Assembly (NCBI GenBank): GCA_003260075.1
Contig: QLIY01000073.1
Span: 184,464 to 248,463 of the forward strand
DNA: 64,000 nt
DNA from: Phallusia mammillata
Lineage: Eukaryota > Chordata > Ascidiacea > Phlebobranchia > Ascidiidae
Direction: 5' to 3'
The position numbers and the translations under genes were made by a program. Positions 36,821 through 47,749 of this stretch are shown piece after piece. Under the pieces are notes generated by a model. That model was not told the DNA's origin. It saw only the letters and a program-made list of their open reading frames with translations, and ran no database searches. Positions within the stretch are counted from its first letter, which is position 1, and each line of letters starts with the position of its first letter.

Positions 36821-39800
36821 GGGTCGCATGCGGCCCGCGGGCCGCAGGTTGCCCACCCCTGATCTAAGCAATATCTATACAGTGTGGGGGGGTGTCTTGT
36901 AATATCACTGTTGTAATATCATAGTGAATTTCACAGCATTGTAATTACATGCATTTCAAAGAACGTATTTGCAGCGATGGGTCAGGGGTTAAACGTCAGA
37001 GGTCAGAGGTCCGCGACCAGGACATATTGCGATAAAAATTGCAATGCTCCGAAATGTAATTAGCACGCGATGAAGATTAATTTATTTTCCACCACGAGAA
37101 AATCACAGCAAACCCGCCGTAGAACACAAATTAAATCATCAACCATAAAAAATGCGCAGAAACACATTTGTTTTATGATTTGGCGGCACATTTAGGAAAA
37201 AGTTAATGAGAACTGTTGTTGAAGGTTTCATTAAAGTTGCTGGAGATTTTGTAGGCAAAAGATCTGACAGAAAGCGATTTTTTGGTGAAAAGGGGACTTA
37301 TGTCAGTTTTCAGAGAAAAACGTTACTAAAGTATAAATAGAGATGTTATTTCTACAGCATTAACTTTTTCAGATCTTCCCACCTCGCATGTTCTCATAGC
37401 TTCTTCAAGTTTGCCAACTTTCCTGTAAGCAGCCGCTAAACTGAGTTGAGTTGTGATGCTGAAACTTTTGTTCCATTCCTTCCCGTATTCCGACAACAAC
37501 TCCGAAGCTTTTGTTGGAAAAAACGTGGCCTGGTAGCAATAACACTTCGGTCATATTAAACACCAAAAGAATTTCATCGAACACAGAACCAGTGTTTTTG
37601 TGAGCTCAGGCTAAATTACGATTTACCACTAATAATGATGGCAAATCGTAAAGCGCAAAAAAAAAACTTTCAATAGATACGTTTTAATGTTTAACAGTCA
37701 GATATTGGCTTGTACATCTTTTTGCTGAGAATATTTACAACCGTGAATTGTGTGCCTACGTTTAATATAAGTCTGAATGTCTAAAGTATTTTTAAGTGGT
37801 CATTTCTAAAACCAATGAGCGCCAAATTTACAACGCACATCCAAATTTTCGCACTTGTACGACCCTAATGATGTAGTTAAATGTTGGGGTTTAAATCCTC
37901 GCTATAGGTCATCTATTTGTATTATTTTGTCTATACCAGGGGCCGGCAACTATTTTTGTACTGCGGACCATTTTTAAAACTAAAATTTTATCGCGCACCG
38001 GCCTTCAAAAAATTACAAATATTTAGAAATTAAAACGTCTAAATTAGTTTATCATCACCGAGATACATGGGCAAAATGTTTTAAAGCATTTGACCTGAAA
38101 AGGTATACGGCCCGGTGACGAACTCCTCGCGGACTGACGGTTGCCGACCACTGGTCTATATAGAAGGGTGTTGTTGCGGTAGTAATATAAGCTATTTCCT
38201 TCTAAAAAGCCCACCAGCAAGCGAACAAACCTAATATTTCATTCCCACCTTTTCGTAGTCCTTGACTTCGAGGTAAAATGCGGCCATAGCGCAACATGCA
38301 AGACACTCCAAGGCTTTGTTGTCATACGAATGTGCAACACTGAGCGATTTTTCAATGCTCTCCAACGCCAACTTGAGGTTACTCAGTCCAAGATATCCTT
38401 TCCCGCGTATTAGAAACGCATGTCCGCATATTAAGATGCTCTCATTGGATCCACCGTGTATTGATCCGATGAGGTCAAGGCATTTTTGCGCGTAGTCGCA
38501 ACTTTTGGAGAAGTTCGACAGCATCAAGTTACCCCTGAAAAAATATGCATTTTTTTCATTTAAATGTGAAAAGTTAAGAATATATCTTTGTTGGTATCCA
38601 GAATCATGATTCTGTATCGAATATGCATTGCACTTTTCTCAAATAGTGAGGTATTACGCATGTCAACAGCGCATATACAATTGAAAGATATGTCAAACTT
38701 ACCCATAACACTGTTAGGTTCATCCACATTTTAAATCGACAAGTATGCCCAATAAACAAAGCGCCGGTTTAAAACATGCACTTTTACTTTTTAACACTTT
38801 TAAACGGTTCGTAATACGTCCAAAAGTGATATCTACCTTCAAACGACTTTACACTATGATATGATACTAATCTGATGTTAACTTCAAACCTGTACTGTGC
38901 AACCAACCAACTGCACTCCATGTGCTACAAACCAAACACTGTGTTGAGGTTTGCCACGCGCATTGCAAGTTAAAAGCGGTAAAAACGCGTGTGCCGCGAG
39001 GGCACTGTAATTATGAAGTTCGAAATTGCGCTACAATTCCTTATTTGGTAAATCACTCCTTTGCTTGCAACAAGCTTCCTTTCCTTTAGTGGTGAATATC
39101 TTTCTGGAGATATTTGTACGTTATGGTACAACGGTAGAACACTATTCTGCCACACAAATATAACCCACAATTTTCTCCCAAAAATTGTTTTGAATTTGCT
39201 TCATATAAATTGCTCGTATCAGAGTTTTAAGCGTGACCGAACCCGAGACGACAAGTCCAAAACTTGGCCCTAACCAGGATGTTTGTAATCAAAACCAATA
39301 TTAGGCTCAAATGGTTCCCGGCATAAAATTAAGACACAAATGTTGTTGAGTGTAAAGCCAGGCCCAAACAAGCCCGTTTTAATCAAGCTTAGGCCTGAAC
39401 CCGGTTTAGAACTTTTACTCAAATAAACCAATCAAACTGTTACCTGGCCAAGTTTAGGTATGAATCAGCTTGAATAATAACCCGCCTCCAGGAGCTGGTA
39501 GCAGTCGTTGAAACTTGTTCTTGTTGTCCAACGTCATTAGCAAGTTCGATCTGACCTATTGCGAAGGCCACCATCGTTCGGTACTTTCCCCAAGTCGAGA
39601 GGAAGCGAATAGCCATGCTCAGACATTCCCACTTTGCGATATTCGTTTTGTATTTTCCTTTTGTGGACTTTTCAAATTCGTTCAGCGCTTCGGTTCCGCT
39701 TGACCTTTCTACCAGTTGCTGTAGCAACCGCTCTAGCTGCTTGTGCGCATGCGCGTGCTCGTCCGGTGAACCGTTGTGTGTACAACTCAACGCCAATACA

Positions 39801-39823
39801 TTGCTTGTATGGTTTTGCCCCAT
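34338..39823 (-). CDS. RAPSN: Rapsyn, acetylcholine-receptor clustering protein (complete)
   Basis: Seven exons on the minus strand: 39444-39823, 38249-38534, 37383-37529, 35883-36104, 34943-34996, 34644-34843 and 34338-34419 (stop TGA). All splice sites are GT-AG and phases agree, giving 456 residues against 412 in humans. The start MGQN fits the N-myristoylation signal of rapsyn (MGQD). TPR repeats fill most of the protein (SYLNLAR, YLEVKDYEKA, LNFADVHR, RYDAALGLM). A coiled region precedes a RING-H2 finger at about 404-446: CGVCSEAFGEKHE, then ALPCSHLFHLKC and SCPTC, with all eight Zn ligands. In vertebrates the TPRs self-associate and the RING has E3 activity at the neuromuscular junction. 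Extra length is mostly in exon 1. Confidence 0.95.
35131..35398. mobile_element. hAT-type MITE in a rapsyn intron
   Basis: Inverted ends CAGTGGTTCTCAAA and TTTGAGAACCACTG are perfect 13-14-mers. The 8-bp target duplication ttgtaggc is exact at 35123-35130 and 35399-35406. The interior has 'gggtcgcgac' and 'gggtcgcgc' motifs. An ambiguous base lies at 35176. It is a different family from the GGTCGGCAACC group. Confidence 0.9.
35699..35857. mobile_element. Foldback element with about 35-bp inverted ends
   Basis: 35699-35733 (agaaaattcagtgtgaaaaa then ccactaaatctgtc) is the reverse complement of about 35820-35855. The interior shares 'atttcgctataaaaagcatc' type sequence and 'cagtgtctaaaaa' with 52985-53040, so the family has at least two copies. 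It lies next to the exon at 35883, within 30 bases of its donor. Confidence 0.75.
36466..36861. mobile_element. hAT-type MITE with two long C-run gaps
   Basis: Ends CAGGGGTGGGCAACCT and AGGTTGCCCACCCCTG are perfect inverted repeats. The target duplication atctaagc is exact at 36458-36465 and 36862-36869. Inside are C runs of 80 (36528-36607) and 86 bases (36733-36818), which I interpret as sized gaps rather than element sequence. Confidence 0.9.
37937..38153 (+). mobile_element. hAT-type MITE in a rapsyn intron
   Basis: Ends CAGGGGCCGGCAAC and GTTGCCGACCACTG. Target duplication gtctatac/gtctatat at 37929-37936 and 38154-38161 (7 of 8). Interior matches the SYT7-intron copy at 31075. Confidence 0.88.
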
Positions 39824-41423
39824 AGAGAACTTTAGACGACAAGTTGACTGGATTTTATAATAAATATACAGAGATTTTGGTTTTCGTTGAAAATTCTGTC
39901 GATTGAGCTCAGCAGTTCGTTACTAGTTTGATAATCCTAGCATTGAGAATCAAACTGTTTTACGTTATGATGAAACTGAAAGAATATAAAAATAATAAAT
40001 TATTCTGGGAATATTAGATTGTTTATGCACCGCTTCTGACACCTCTGACTACTGACAGTGTGCTGTATTATAGCATATGCTTAGGCTATCAACCAAATAA
40101 CTTCAAATTCTTCTGCGGCATAAAAAAAACTGACTGACTGTGATTCAACTGAGAGGGCTTTGAAACAAAAACAGTTAAAAAAGACAAACATAAGCTTAGT
40201 TTACGAGTCCAACTTCTGCCATTAATAGGTATCGACTAGCGGCTAGTACAAGAACTTTCAAAAACATTTGCTGGCCTGAAGGTAAGTTCAACTTATTTGT
40301 CTCTAAGGATGCTGAAAGCAAAACTTCTCTTAGAGAGAAGAGTTTCAATGAGGCATCAAAACGTAACCATTACAACTTGTAACTCCTGGATTTTGTCACA
40401 AGCTGTTCTGACAACTTCAAAGGAGCCGACGTACGTACGCCTGTCGTGCAGTCGTCACCTAAAAAGGAAGCTTATTGACAAATGATGACGTGACAACCAC
40501 TCTGATTAAGCCGTTTGTTTGTCGTTTGACCTTATAATGACCTTGGATTTAAAAATGACTTGTAATTCAATTAAAATGGTTTCTTCCTCCAAAAGTCGCT
40601 CCAATGAAATAATACAAAAAATGTGCAGATGTCCAGTAGTATTTTATGAACGTTATTCGATAAATATTCTAAACCGTGCTTAAACATTACTTAGTCACAA
40701 ATTAACCTAAACGTTCGCATAGGCCTATAGTGAGGAACCCATGCTATACATCATACCAAGAAACTGAAGTCTATGTAAAAACTTATGTTAAAATCGGTAA
40801 ATCTTTTCATAACCAAACAAAGCGTTTATCTGCCTTGTTAATTTATGTGTTGCAGTGCTACGTTATGCGCCGAGTAAGACAACTGTGCTTCCACGAATGT
40901 TTAAACGGTTTGTTAGACAACTATCCAAGTACAATAACCTGTTTCTGTTTAGAATCAGAAAAGTGAGTGCGAAACAAGCAAAACGCCTTAACAAACAAAC
41001 CAGCATCTATCTATCATCAAGTCTATGAGGCAAAGAGCTTAGCATGCCTCACATCAATAGTGGTAACTGATTAAACTCAGCTGAAAGACTTGATTGAACT
41101 CCCAGGAGGTTGTTACAGCCCACAGGGGGCAGTTGCAATCAAGCTTCTTGGTTTGAGTAACATACGTAAATACTTTTAGAAAACAACAGTGCGAAGCAAA
41201 TAAAATCAAGTTAGATTTTGTAATTAATGATAAATATCTATATAAAAGTTTCTAACTTTCAGCAACGCTTTTAATTTACTTCTTAACGGCAAATTACTAC
41301 TTAACTACGGATAACACGATAAATTTGCTTCGTAAAGAAAAACAGAACTTTTTATTTTTTGTCTTAACAGAAGAAAATATGAAAAATAGTGTCAACAAAA
41401 AACGGTAACAGGAGTGGGCGCAT
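39824..41423. other. Intergenic, upstream of rapsyn
   Basis: No exon was recognised. It separates the rapsyn start from the 3' end of the methyltransferase-like gene on the same strand. A polyadenylation signal (AATAAA on the minus strand) lies at 41351-41356, 68 bases past the stop of the latter gene. The rapsyn promoter should be within 39.8-41.3 kb; no TATA box stands out. Confidence 0.5.
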
Positions 41424-44400
41424 CTAAAACAAGCTTTTCATTTTATACTGTGCCGCTTTGGATTTCGGCAGAAACGATTCCATTTCTTTTGTGAGTTCAA
41501 GTTTGTATTGAAGATCTGCAAGTCCGGAATAAGGCACCTTTGAAATACAGAAAACACGCGGTTAACTTCCAGAGAGCTTGTGCAGTTTTGGACTCTTTAA
41601 ACGTACCTGGCTTGCTCCTCCTACTCTTTGTACAGCTGGAAACGCACAATCGAAGGTGGCATGGGATGCAGTGATAAACATTAGTCGGTCTTCAATCTCC
41701 ATCGTGTCGCCATGCTGTTATCAAACAGTTACATTATAACACAGCTTATATATGCCTACAAACTATGTTGGTGTGTGTAAAATATCCTTCTAAATTAATT
41801 CTAGAAATCAATCCCAATTCTACCTCTGTGGCCATTTCCACCTCTCGAACTAAATCCACAAGTTTGGGAATGTTTGTTTCCAGTTTAAATTCTGCTATCT
41901 TCGGTATTTAAGTCGAATACAATTCAGTTCAAAAGCATCGTTAGTGTCTTATTCAAATAGAATGTGTAAATAGAGTACAAAAACTTAGTAAAACCAACTT
42001 TCTTTGAAAAAGCCTTTAGGTTATTGGTTCTTAACCTAATTTGCACAAATATAAAAATAAAAAATAATTTACTTTGAATGCAGTGGTGTAATATTTTAAA
42101 CCATACTTTTTACGTTTTTTTGGGGGGGTACGTTATTTAAAAAGCCCATACAGCTTTGTTTTAATGCTGTTTCATGTACGTTTAGGTTTGTTGTGCGCTT
42201 TTCTACCACCGAAATGTTTGCTTATATTCCTAGCGATTTTATTAGTAATGGCTGTTTTTATGCGGCATGAAAATTGTGTTGCTCTTGTGGACAATAATTA
42301 AATCAAATGGTATAACGTTACGATATTTCTGGTCAACAGGTGCCAAATACCAACCAGATATTTAAGCGGTCCTTCCGAAAGTTCTCGAAGTCCACACGCA
42401 ATCTCGTAGCTGCTCATAATCTCCATTTGAGCCGGGAATTTTGCTTTAAGCATCGCCAACCACTTGGACGTTGGCATGACGATTGGCACGTGCACCAAGT
42501 CCCATTCTACATCGGCACCTGCGTGTTAACGTCGAAAACCTAATGTAAGATAAACACCTCGTAGTGTTAACCGACCATTAAAACAACAAAACTTTCAGAT
42601 AACTTGTACACACATATTTTAATGGCTACATTTTCACCAGCGCTGTAGTTGTAGAACGTATAAAGGTATAAAACTTTGAATGAAGCTTTAGTAGTGTCTT
42701 AAAGTAAATAAAAAACAGAATTGACAGTAAGGTTATGCATATGTAATAGTTTGGCATTTTAACAATGACTGTTGTCCTCATCGGTGCAAGTTTTTGATTG
42801 AACAACTCCAAGTCCGTGTACATTTGCTATTATCTTAAAGTTACTCACATACAGAACAGAGTTGTCATCCGGCCCAACAGTTGTAAAAATGAGATAAAAA
42901 TGATTCAACTAACGCCCGAATTAAATTCATTTTAATTCGTGCTTAATAGGTTAGCTTTGTTATTATCCTGCTTCGCGACGTACCCAGTTTCTGAAGAGCA
43001 CTGATAATTTGCATGTAAGGAACATCGGAATCGGCAAATCTCTCTTTGGCGTCGTTAAAGTACGGTAGTGTGTTAAGTGAGCCAGGGCGGTGTATGATGA
43101 GAAGCTGTAATGATAATAAAAAAATGAGATTTAAGCAGTGGCAGCGTTGCTTCGAACAAACCCTTGAGGTTCGGCAATATTCCACTGAAATTCTCCAAAT
43201 AATAATAATTAACTTAATCGATAGGAAAAAGTAAATTGGGAGACTGCGCAAAATTTTTACATAAAACCGTTGTGACTACTTATGTTTGCAAAACGCAGAA
43301 GTCACTTGATACCTTATACCCGGGCTAGTTAAACAAGCAAACCCAGTAATTATTTGCGAATTAAAGTGTAAGACACGTTGTCAAATAACAAAGACTTGGT
43401 CGAAGAAAATGCTTGTCATATATGTCTCATGTCGGGGTAAATAGTTCTCTCTTGATGTGTTGATTGTATTTGGCACGTTCTTAAACTCGTACCGGGTTTA
43501 ATAAGTTGTTTTAAGTAAATGTTTTAAACCAAATTGCCGATAGTATTCACCTTCCCAAATTCCTGCAAAGTCTTCATCACGTTGTTCAAAGTCACTTTGA
43601 CGTCATTGAAGTACTGAACAGCGTCATGAATTATAATTCGGTCGTAGGGGGCGCTCTTGTACTGGGGATCTTGGGCAGCCTGCGATGTTATGGAATATTC
43701 AAATCAAATAAATGAAGCACATACATTTAAAGAATATTTTCAATCCAAATTACGAGTTAAATTTCCCAACCTGTGCGAAAAACTCTTCAGCCCCAACGTG
43801 AGCAATTTTAAACGCAAGGAGTTTACTTTTTTCCTTGATATCTTTGTAGTCAACTTTTCCTGCAAAATTTTTGAAAAAACATGGTATGGATTTTGCTCGC
43901 CCATTGTAAGACATATATATGTTCACTGGCAAACGAATTTTATGTCCTAAAAAGCTAACAGAAATGACCGTTTAATCAACTTACCATCAATAAGACCAGT
44001 GCATTTAGATTTAATATGATTTTTTTAGGCCCAAGGCGCTTTGTTTTGCATTTGGGTTTGTGCATGTCATTGATAAAGTTCAAGGCTAACATTGCATGAA
44101 ACTGACATAATCAGTTAAAGTAATAAACCCACTATATGTGTTATTTTTTTAAAAACTTTTACTTACCTGGAAACACGGCCTGAACTGGATTTGTCAGACA
44201 GAAATAATCCTCCAGTTGTTTTGCTAAAGAGCCGTGCTCCGGTCCCACGTACGCCACCCTATGGAATGTGTCCACTTCGAGATATTTGTGAATATACTGA
44301 ATACATAAACAAGTAAGTAATGAATCATTTCAAAAATTCTCACCCTTTTTAAGTTCAGCATAAATATTAATGTTTGCAACATAAATGCGAGCTTTCTCAT

Positions 44401-46000
44401 CCTACAACTTAATTTCAGTGCGTTGAAAATGAATATTTTTCTAGTAAACGCTTTTTGTTTTGTTTACGTGGTGCATGTTGTCTTCGTAAATATCTCCGAA
44501 ACTATAAAGTTCCTCGCTGGGTAAACGTGGCGTGTAGATCCTGTCCTGAAAACTTTCCGATATAACGCTCATTGGAAGTTGGATTCTTCCCTCAGGCTCA
44601 ACAGGGACGCTTTCTGTAAAGTGAAAGCATTTGTCAATCGAAAACAAAATTACACAAATCCGCTCATAACCGTGCAGTATCAAAACCAACATCCCACATG
44701 CACTAAAATACCAAACCTAGACAGCTAAGACTTTGGCTCCCTTACTGAAACCATTAGTACCGCGTGCAAACAAACCAAACAACTTTGAATCGATTAAAGG
44801 CAAGTACGTGTTGACTTACATTGGCTAAAGCTTGTTGTAACGACTTGAATAAAACACATAAAACGCAAGCTTATCCCAGTTACATTAAAAACGTCAAATA
44901 CTTATTAATTTCGATTTTCAGATGTTGGAGGGTTAAAACCGAAACTGAAGCAATCCTGCTATTTTGACAAATCCAGAAAAGTAGTTTCGTATAAACAACC
45001 AACCTTTTCAGGGATACTTGAATACGAAACAATTTCTAAGAGGAGCAATAGTACCAAACAAACACAACAAAACAAATTACTGTACAGTACCAACGGCCTG
45101 ATGTCCAGTCCGTAAATCACGGGCAGAGCATTTTAACAATATACTGTAATATTTTGTAACTGGTTTTTCAGGTCAATGGGAAACATAAATTGTAGCCTAT
45201 ATTCCACTAGCACTTACGTTTGGCCTTGTTGGACTTGTAAGAGATTTTTTCTCTTCTTTCCGGCACAGATTTGGTCTTTCGGTGCATTTTTGGCACAAAA
45301 TAATCAGCTTCTACCTTGACAGACAATGTTGGCCGATGCTTGATAATACGCGGGGCGTCCAGTCTTACAGGAGCTTCGTGCTGCTGTCGGGTAGACCAAG
45401 AATGGCGTTCATTTGTGGCACTCTGGCACTGCCTGTCAATATTTATCTTTCCCGTTTCTTTGTGACGCACTTTGGACAACTTGGGCTCGCTGCGAGAAGC
45501 CTGTAATAAGAAAACAGCAAACTGAATCAGCTTGACAATTTAACATCATTAAAAGTGCGACGCATCTTTAAAGGCCAAGGTAGAGTTTTCTAAACTTGAA
45601 TAAGTTTATTCTGAATCTTCTTGCTTTCGTAATCATTGTCAGAATAAATACAAACAGTTTTTAGTTTCAGGTACTACATGGTACTTGGAGTTCAGAAATT
45701 GTGTAGCCTACTTTGCATTCAATTCAAACATACCGTGGTCTTGCTCTCCGATGGTTTTGTATGTTTTTTGGAATGTTTTTGATCATTATCCTCAAATTCT
45801 GGAACTTCAGTTGAAAACAATCGCCCAACAAACGGCTTTACTTGCCATTGTTCGTGCATAGATTTGGGCCTGGTTTCGTCAGGAAAACTGACAGACGATG
45901 ACACGTTGTCGCCGTTGTAAGACCCATTCGCATCGGAATATCTCGTTTGTGGCGTTGGGCTCTTCGCTTTTACTTTGGTTCGTTTAGTTTTATGCTTCAT
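41424..46000 (-). CDS. Uncharacterised methyltransferase-like protein (11 exons)
   Basis: Minus-strand exons: 45734-46000, 45218-45500, 44468-44613, 44167-44296, 43771-43859, 43551-43679, 42984-43104, 42351-42518, 41824-41891, 41607-41714 and 41424-41537 (stop TAG). All have GT-AG sites and compatible phases: 540 residues. Residues 1-190 are Lys/Arg/Ser-rich and look disordered (MKHKTKRTKVKAKSPTPQTR). From about 233 a class I SAM-methyltransferase-like fold appears: FHRVAYVGPEHGSLAKQLED at the motif I place, YDRIIIHDAVQYFNDV at motif IV and LQEFGKLLIIHRP at motif V/VI. Motif I lacks the usual GxGxG, so activity is doubtful. The rest (PTSKWLAMLKAKFPAQMEI and onwards) has no known motif. I do not recognise the orthologue. 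The start at 46000 assumes no further 5' exon. Confidence 0.8.
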
Positions 46001-46446
46001 ATTGCTTACTAGCACACTTTGGGGCAGAATTTGTGACAAAAAATAAAAACAATAAACATAAAGGTAAAATACCTGGTAATTTCCCTCCTAACTGCTGACA
46101 GGCTGAAAACTGCTGTAAAACTGTAGTAAGCCTTCAGCAAAGTGTTTTACGCACCTATTCTTGCTTTAGAACACTACATACGGATATGTTTCAAATGTTT
46201 GTGATGACTATAGGCTACACAATTCTTGTTTCATTTTAAGGCTTGTTTTGTACTCCTTGCAATTAAGCTTATAAGTAAGTCCTAGTTATGCAGAAACCAT
46301 TTGACCTTTCAAGTTACACTGAAAACAAAGTAAAACGCATCCGCGCAAGTAATTAGTGCAGGGCGCTTTAACACTACCTCCAAGGATATACAGTTCTGCA
46401 CTGAGCCATGTAACTGTAAATCTGTTTTGCCTGTGTATACCTAGAC

Positions 46447-46754
46447 CTTGTTATCCAGCGGCAAAAGTAACATTCCCGACTTATAGCTGGTTTTGTAGCG
46501 GTTGTAACAAGCTTTAATGTTTTGTATGACGCCGATATCTCGTCGAAATTCAATGACCGCAACAACTTCGTACGAATCTTTGCGACTTTAAAGTCAGCAA
46601 CATAAATAGAGCCGGCATTGTTTGGTACAGATTTTGTTGCTACATTCTTTTGTCTCTTTGTGTGTACAACGCTATTGTGTTCCCGCCTTACGTCAAACGT
46701 CATGAAATTTATTGTCTGTCTTCTTTTCGATGCTTCATTTGATAAAGCTATCAT
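46447..46754 (-). CDS. Possible extra 5' exon of the methyltransferase-like gene
   Basis: An ATG at 46752-46754 opens a frame of 102 codons plus two bases, up to ACAAG|gtctag (gt at 46445-46446). Joining AG to an acceptor at 46005-46006 (gctagtaag|C) would run in frame into the methionine at 46000. Codon use is balanced and the peptide is basic, but I see no domain. The donor and acceptor are weak. It could also be a chance ORF. Confidence 0.3.
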
Positions 46755-47749
46755 TTCAGTCAAACGTATAAATTGATTCAACTAATGGTAGAATATGTTT
46801 CTGTTTCACTGGACCGACAAGAATAAGATAAAGTTAACCATCTCCTAATGTACAACTTTCAGCTTACGCCTCGATGATATCTGTGTTCGACAAAACTAGC
46901 ATAAAAGCAGCAGTTTATTTTGTTTCAGCTACATATGCGGCGACATTAATGCGTGGTACTAATGCATTTGGAAATCCAAGTGCTTAATTTCAGGAGAAAC
47001 ACCTCAAACAAAATTAAAGGTTCGAGTAAGCGCTGGCATGCAAATTGCCTATTAACACTGGCGCTTATACCAACATATTGGATCCAATAATTAAGTGCAA
47101 GTACAAACGCCGACAAAAAGAGGGATTGATATCCATACCTGTGCTAGGACTTATACTTTTAAGCTCTCTCGTTTTTCTATTTAACCAAAAAAACATGAAA
47201 AACCGTCAAAAGGTACGAAAATGTTGCCTGCCACGACTGGGTTAGGCAAGACTTAGGCACATCCGAGTTTAGTGCTGAAATGCGAGACCAGTTCAAGTTT
47301 GCTCCATTTGGTGTCTTATCAACTCGTTCCTTACCCTTCACCACTCGTCGATGGATGCGTTACTTTGATTGCTGGTGGTTGATGCACGGGATGTTGGGTA
47401 ACCTAAGCATGAATACGAAACTTGATCTTTTGGTTGCAATATTCTGACCGGTTAGCTAAGATGAACATATATTCGATCGTTAATCGGCCCTGAAGCATTT
47501 ATGCAGACCAGCGATCACAGCAGACTTATATATAAATCATAGTATGCCAGACCTATTACAGGTGTTGTACAGAATCAAGTCGGTCTCCCAAGCATTTCCG
47601 TATGGCAGGGAATAGACCCACGACAAGAGCCTTTCCGGGACTGGCGCTTTATTAGGCTCGATGGTACGCGCCCAAAAGTTTTTTGGCCACGCTAGCATCA
47701 AGTGTTTTAAGTAAACGGGACATTGCCGTTTTGTGATCTCATTTGAACT
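46755..47749. other. Intergenic between KIF13 and the methyltransferase-like gene
   Basis: Holds a family 1 repeat (47490-47640). An AATAAA on the minus strand at 47648-47653 lies 97 bases past the KIF13 stop and supports that 3' end. No CAP-Gly-like sequence was seen on the minus strand. Confidence 0.5.
47490..47640. repeat. Dispersed repeat family 1, longest copy
   Basis: Carries 'gcagaccagcgatcac', 'ataaatcatagtatgccag', 'aatcaagtcggtctcccaag' and 'gtatggcaggga' in that order. The same blocks recur at 2738, 3518, 4411, 51050 and, in part, 51408. Confidence 0.5.

Noticed and set aside
36396..36902. Poly-Gly and poly-Pro open frames (also at 61658 and 63090-63487)
   Set aside because: They are translations of the long C runs inside transposable elements or gaps, not proteins.
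42844..42890. Possible small exon (GPDDNSVLY) in a methyltransferase-like intron
   Set aside because: It lacks an AG acceptor and breaks the phase between the flanking exons.
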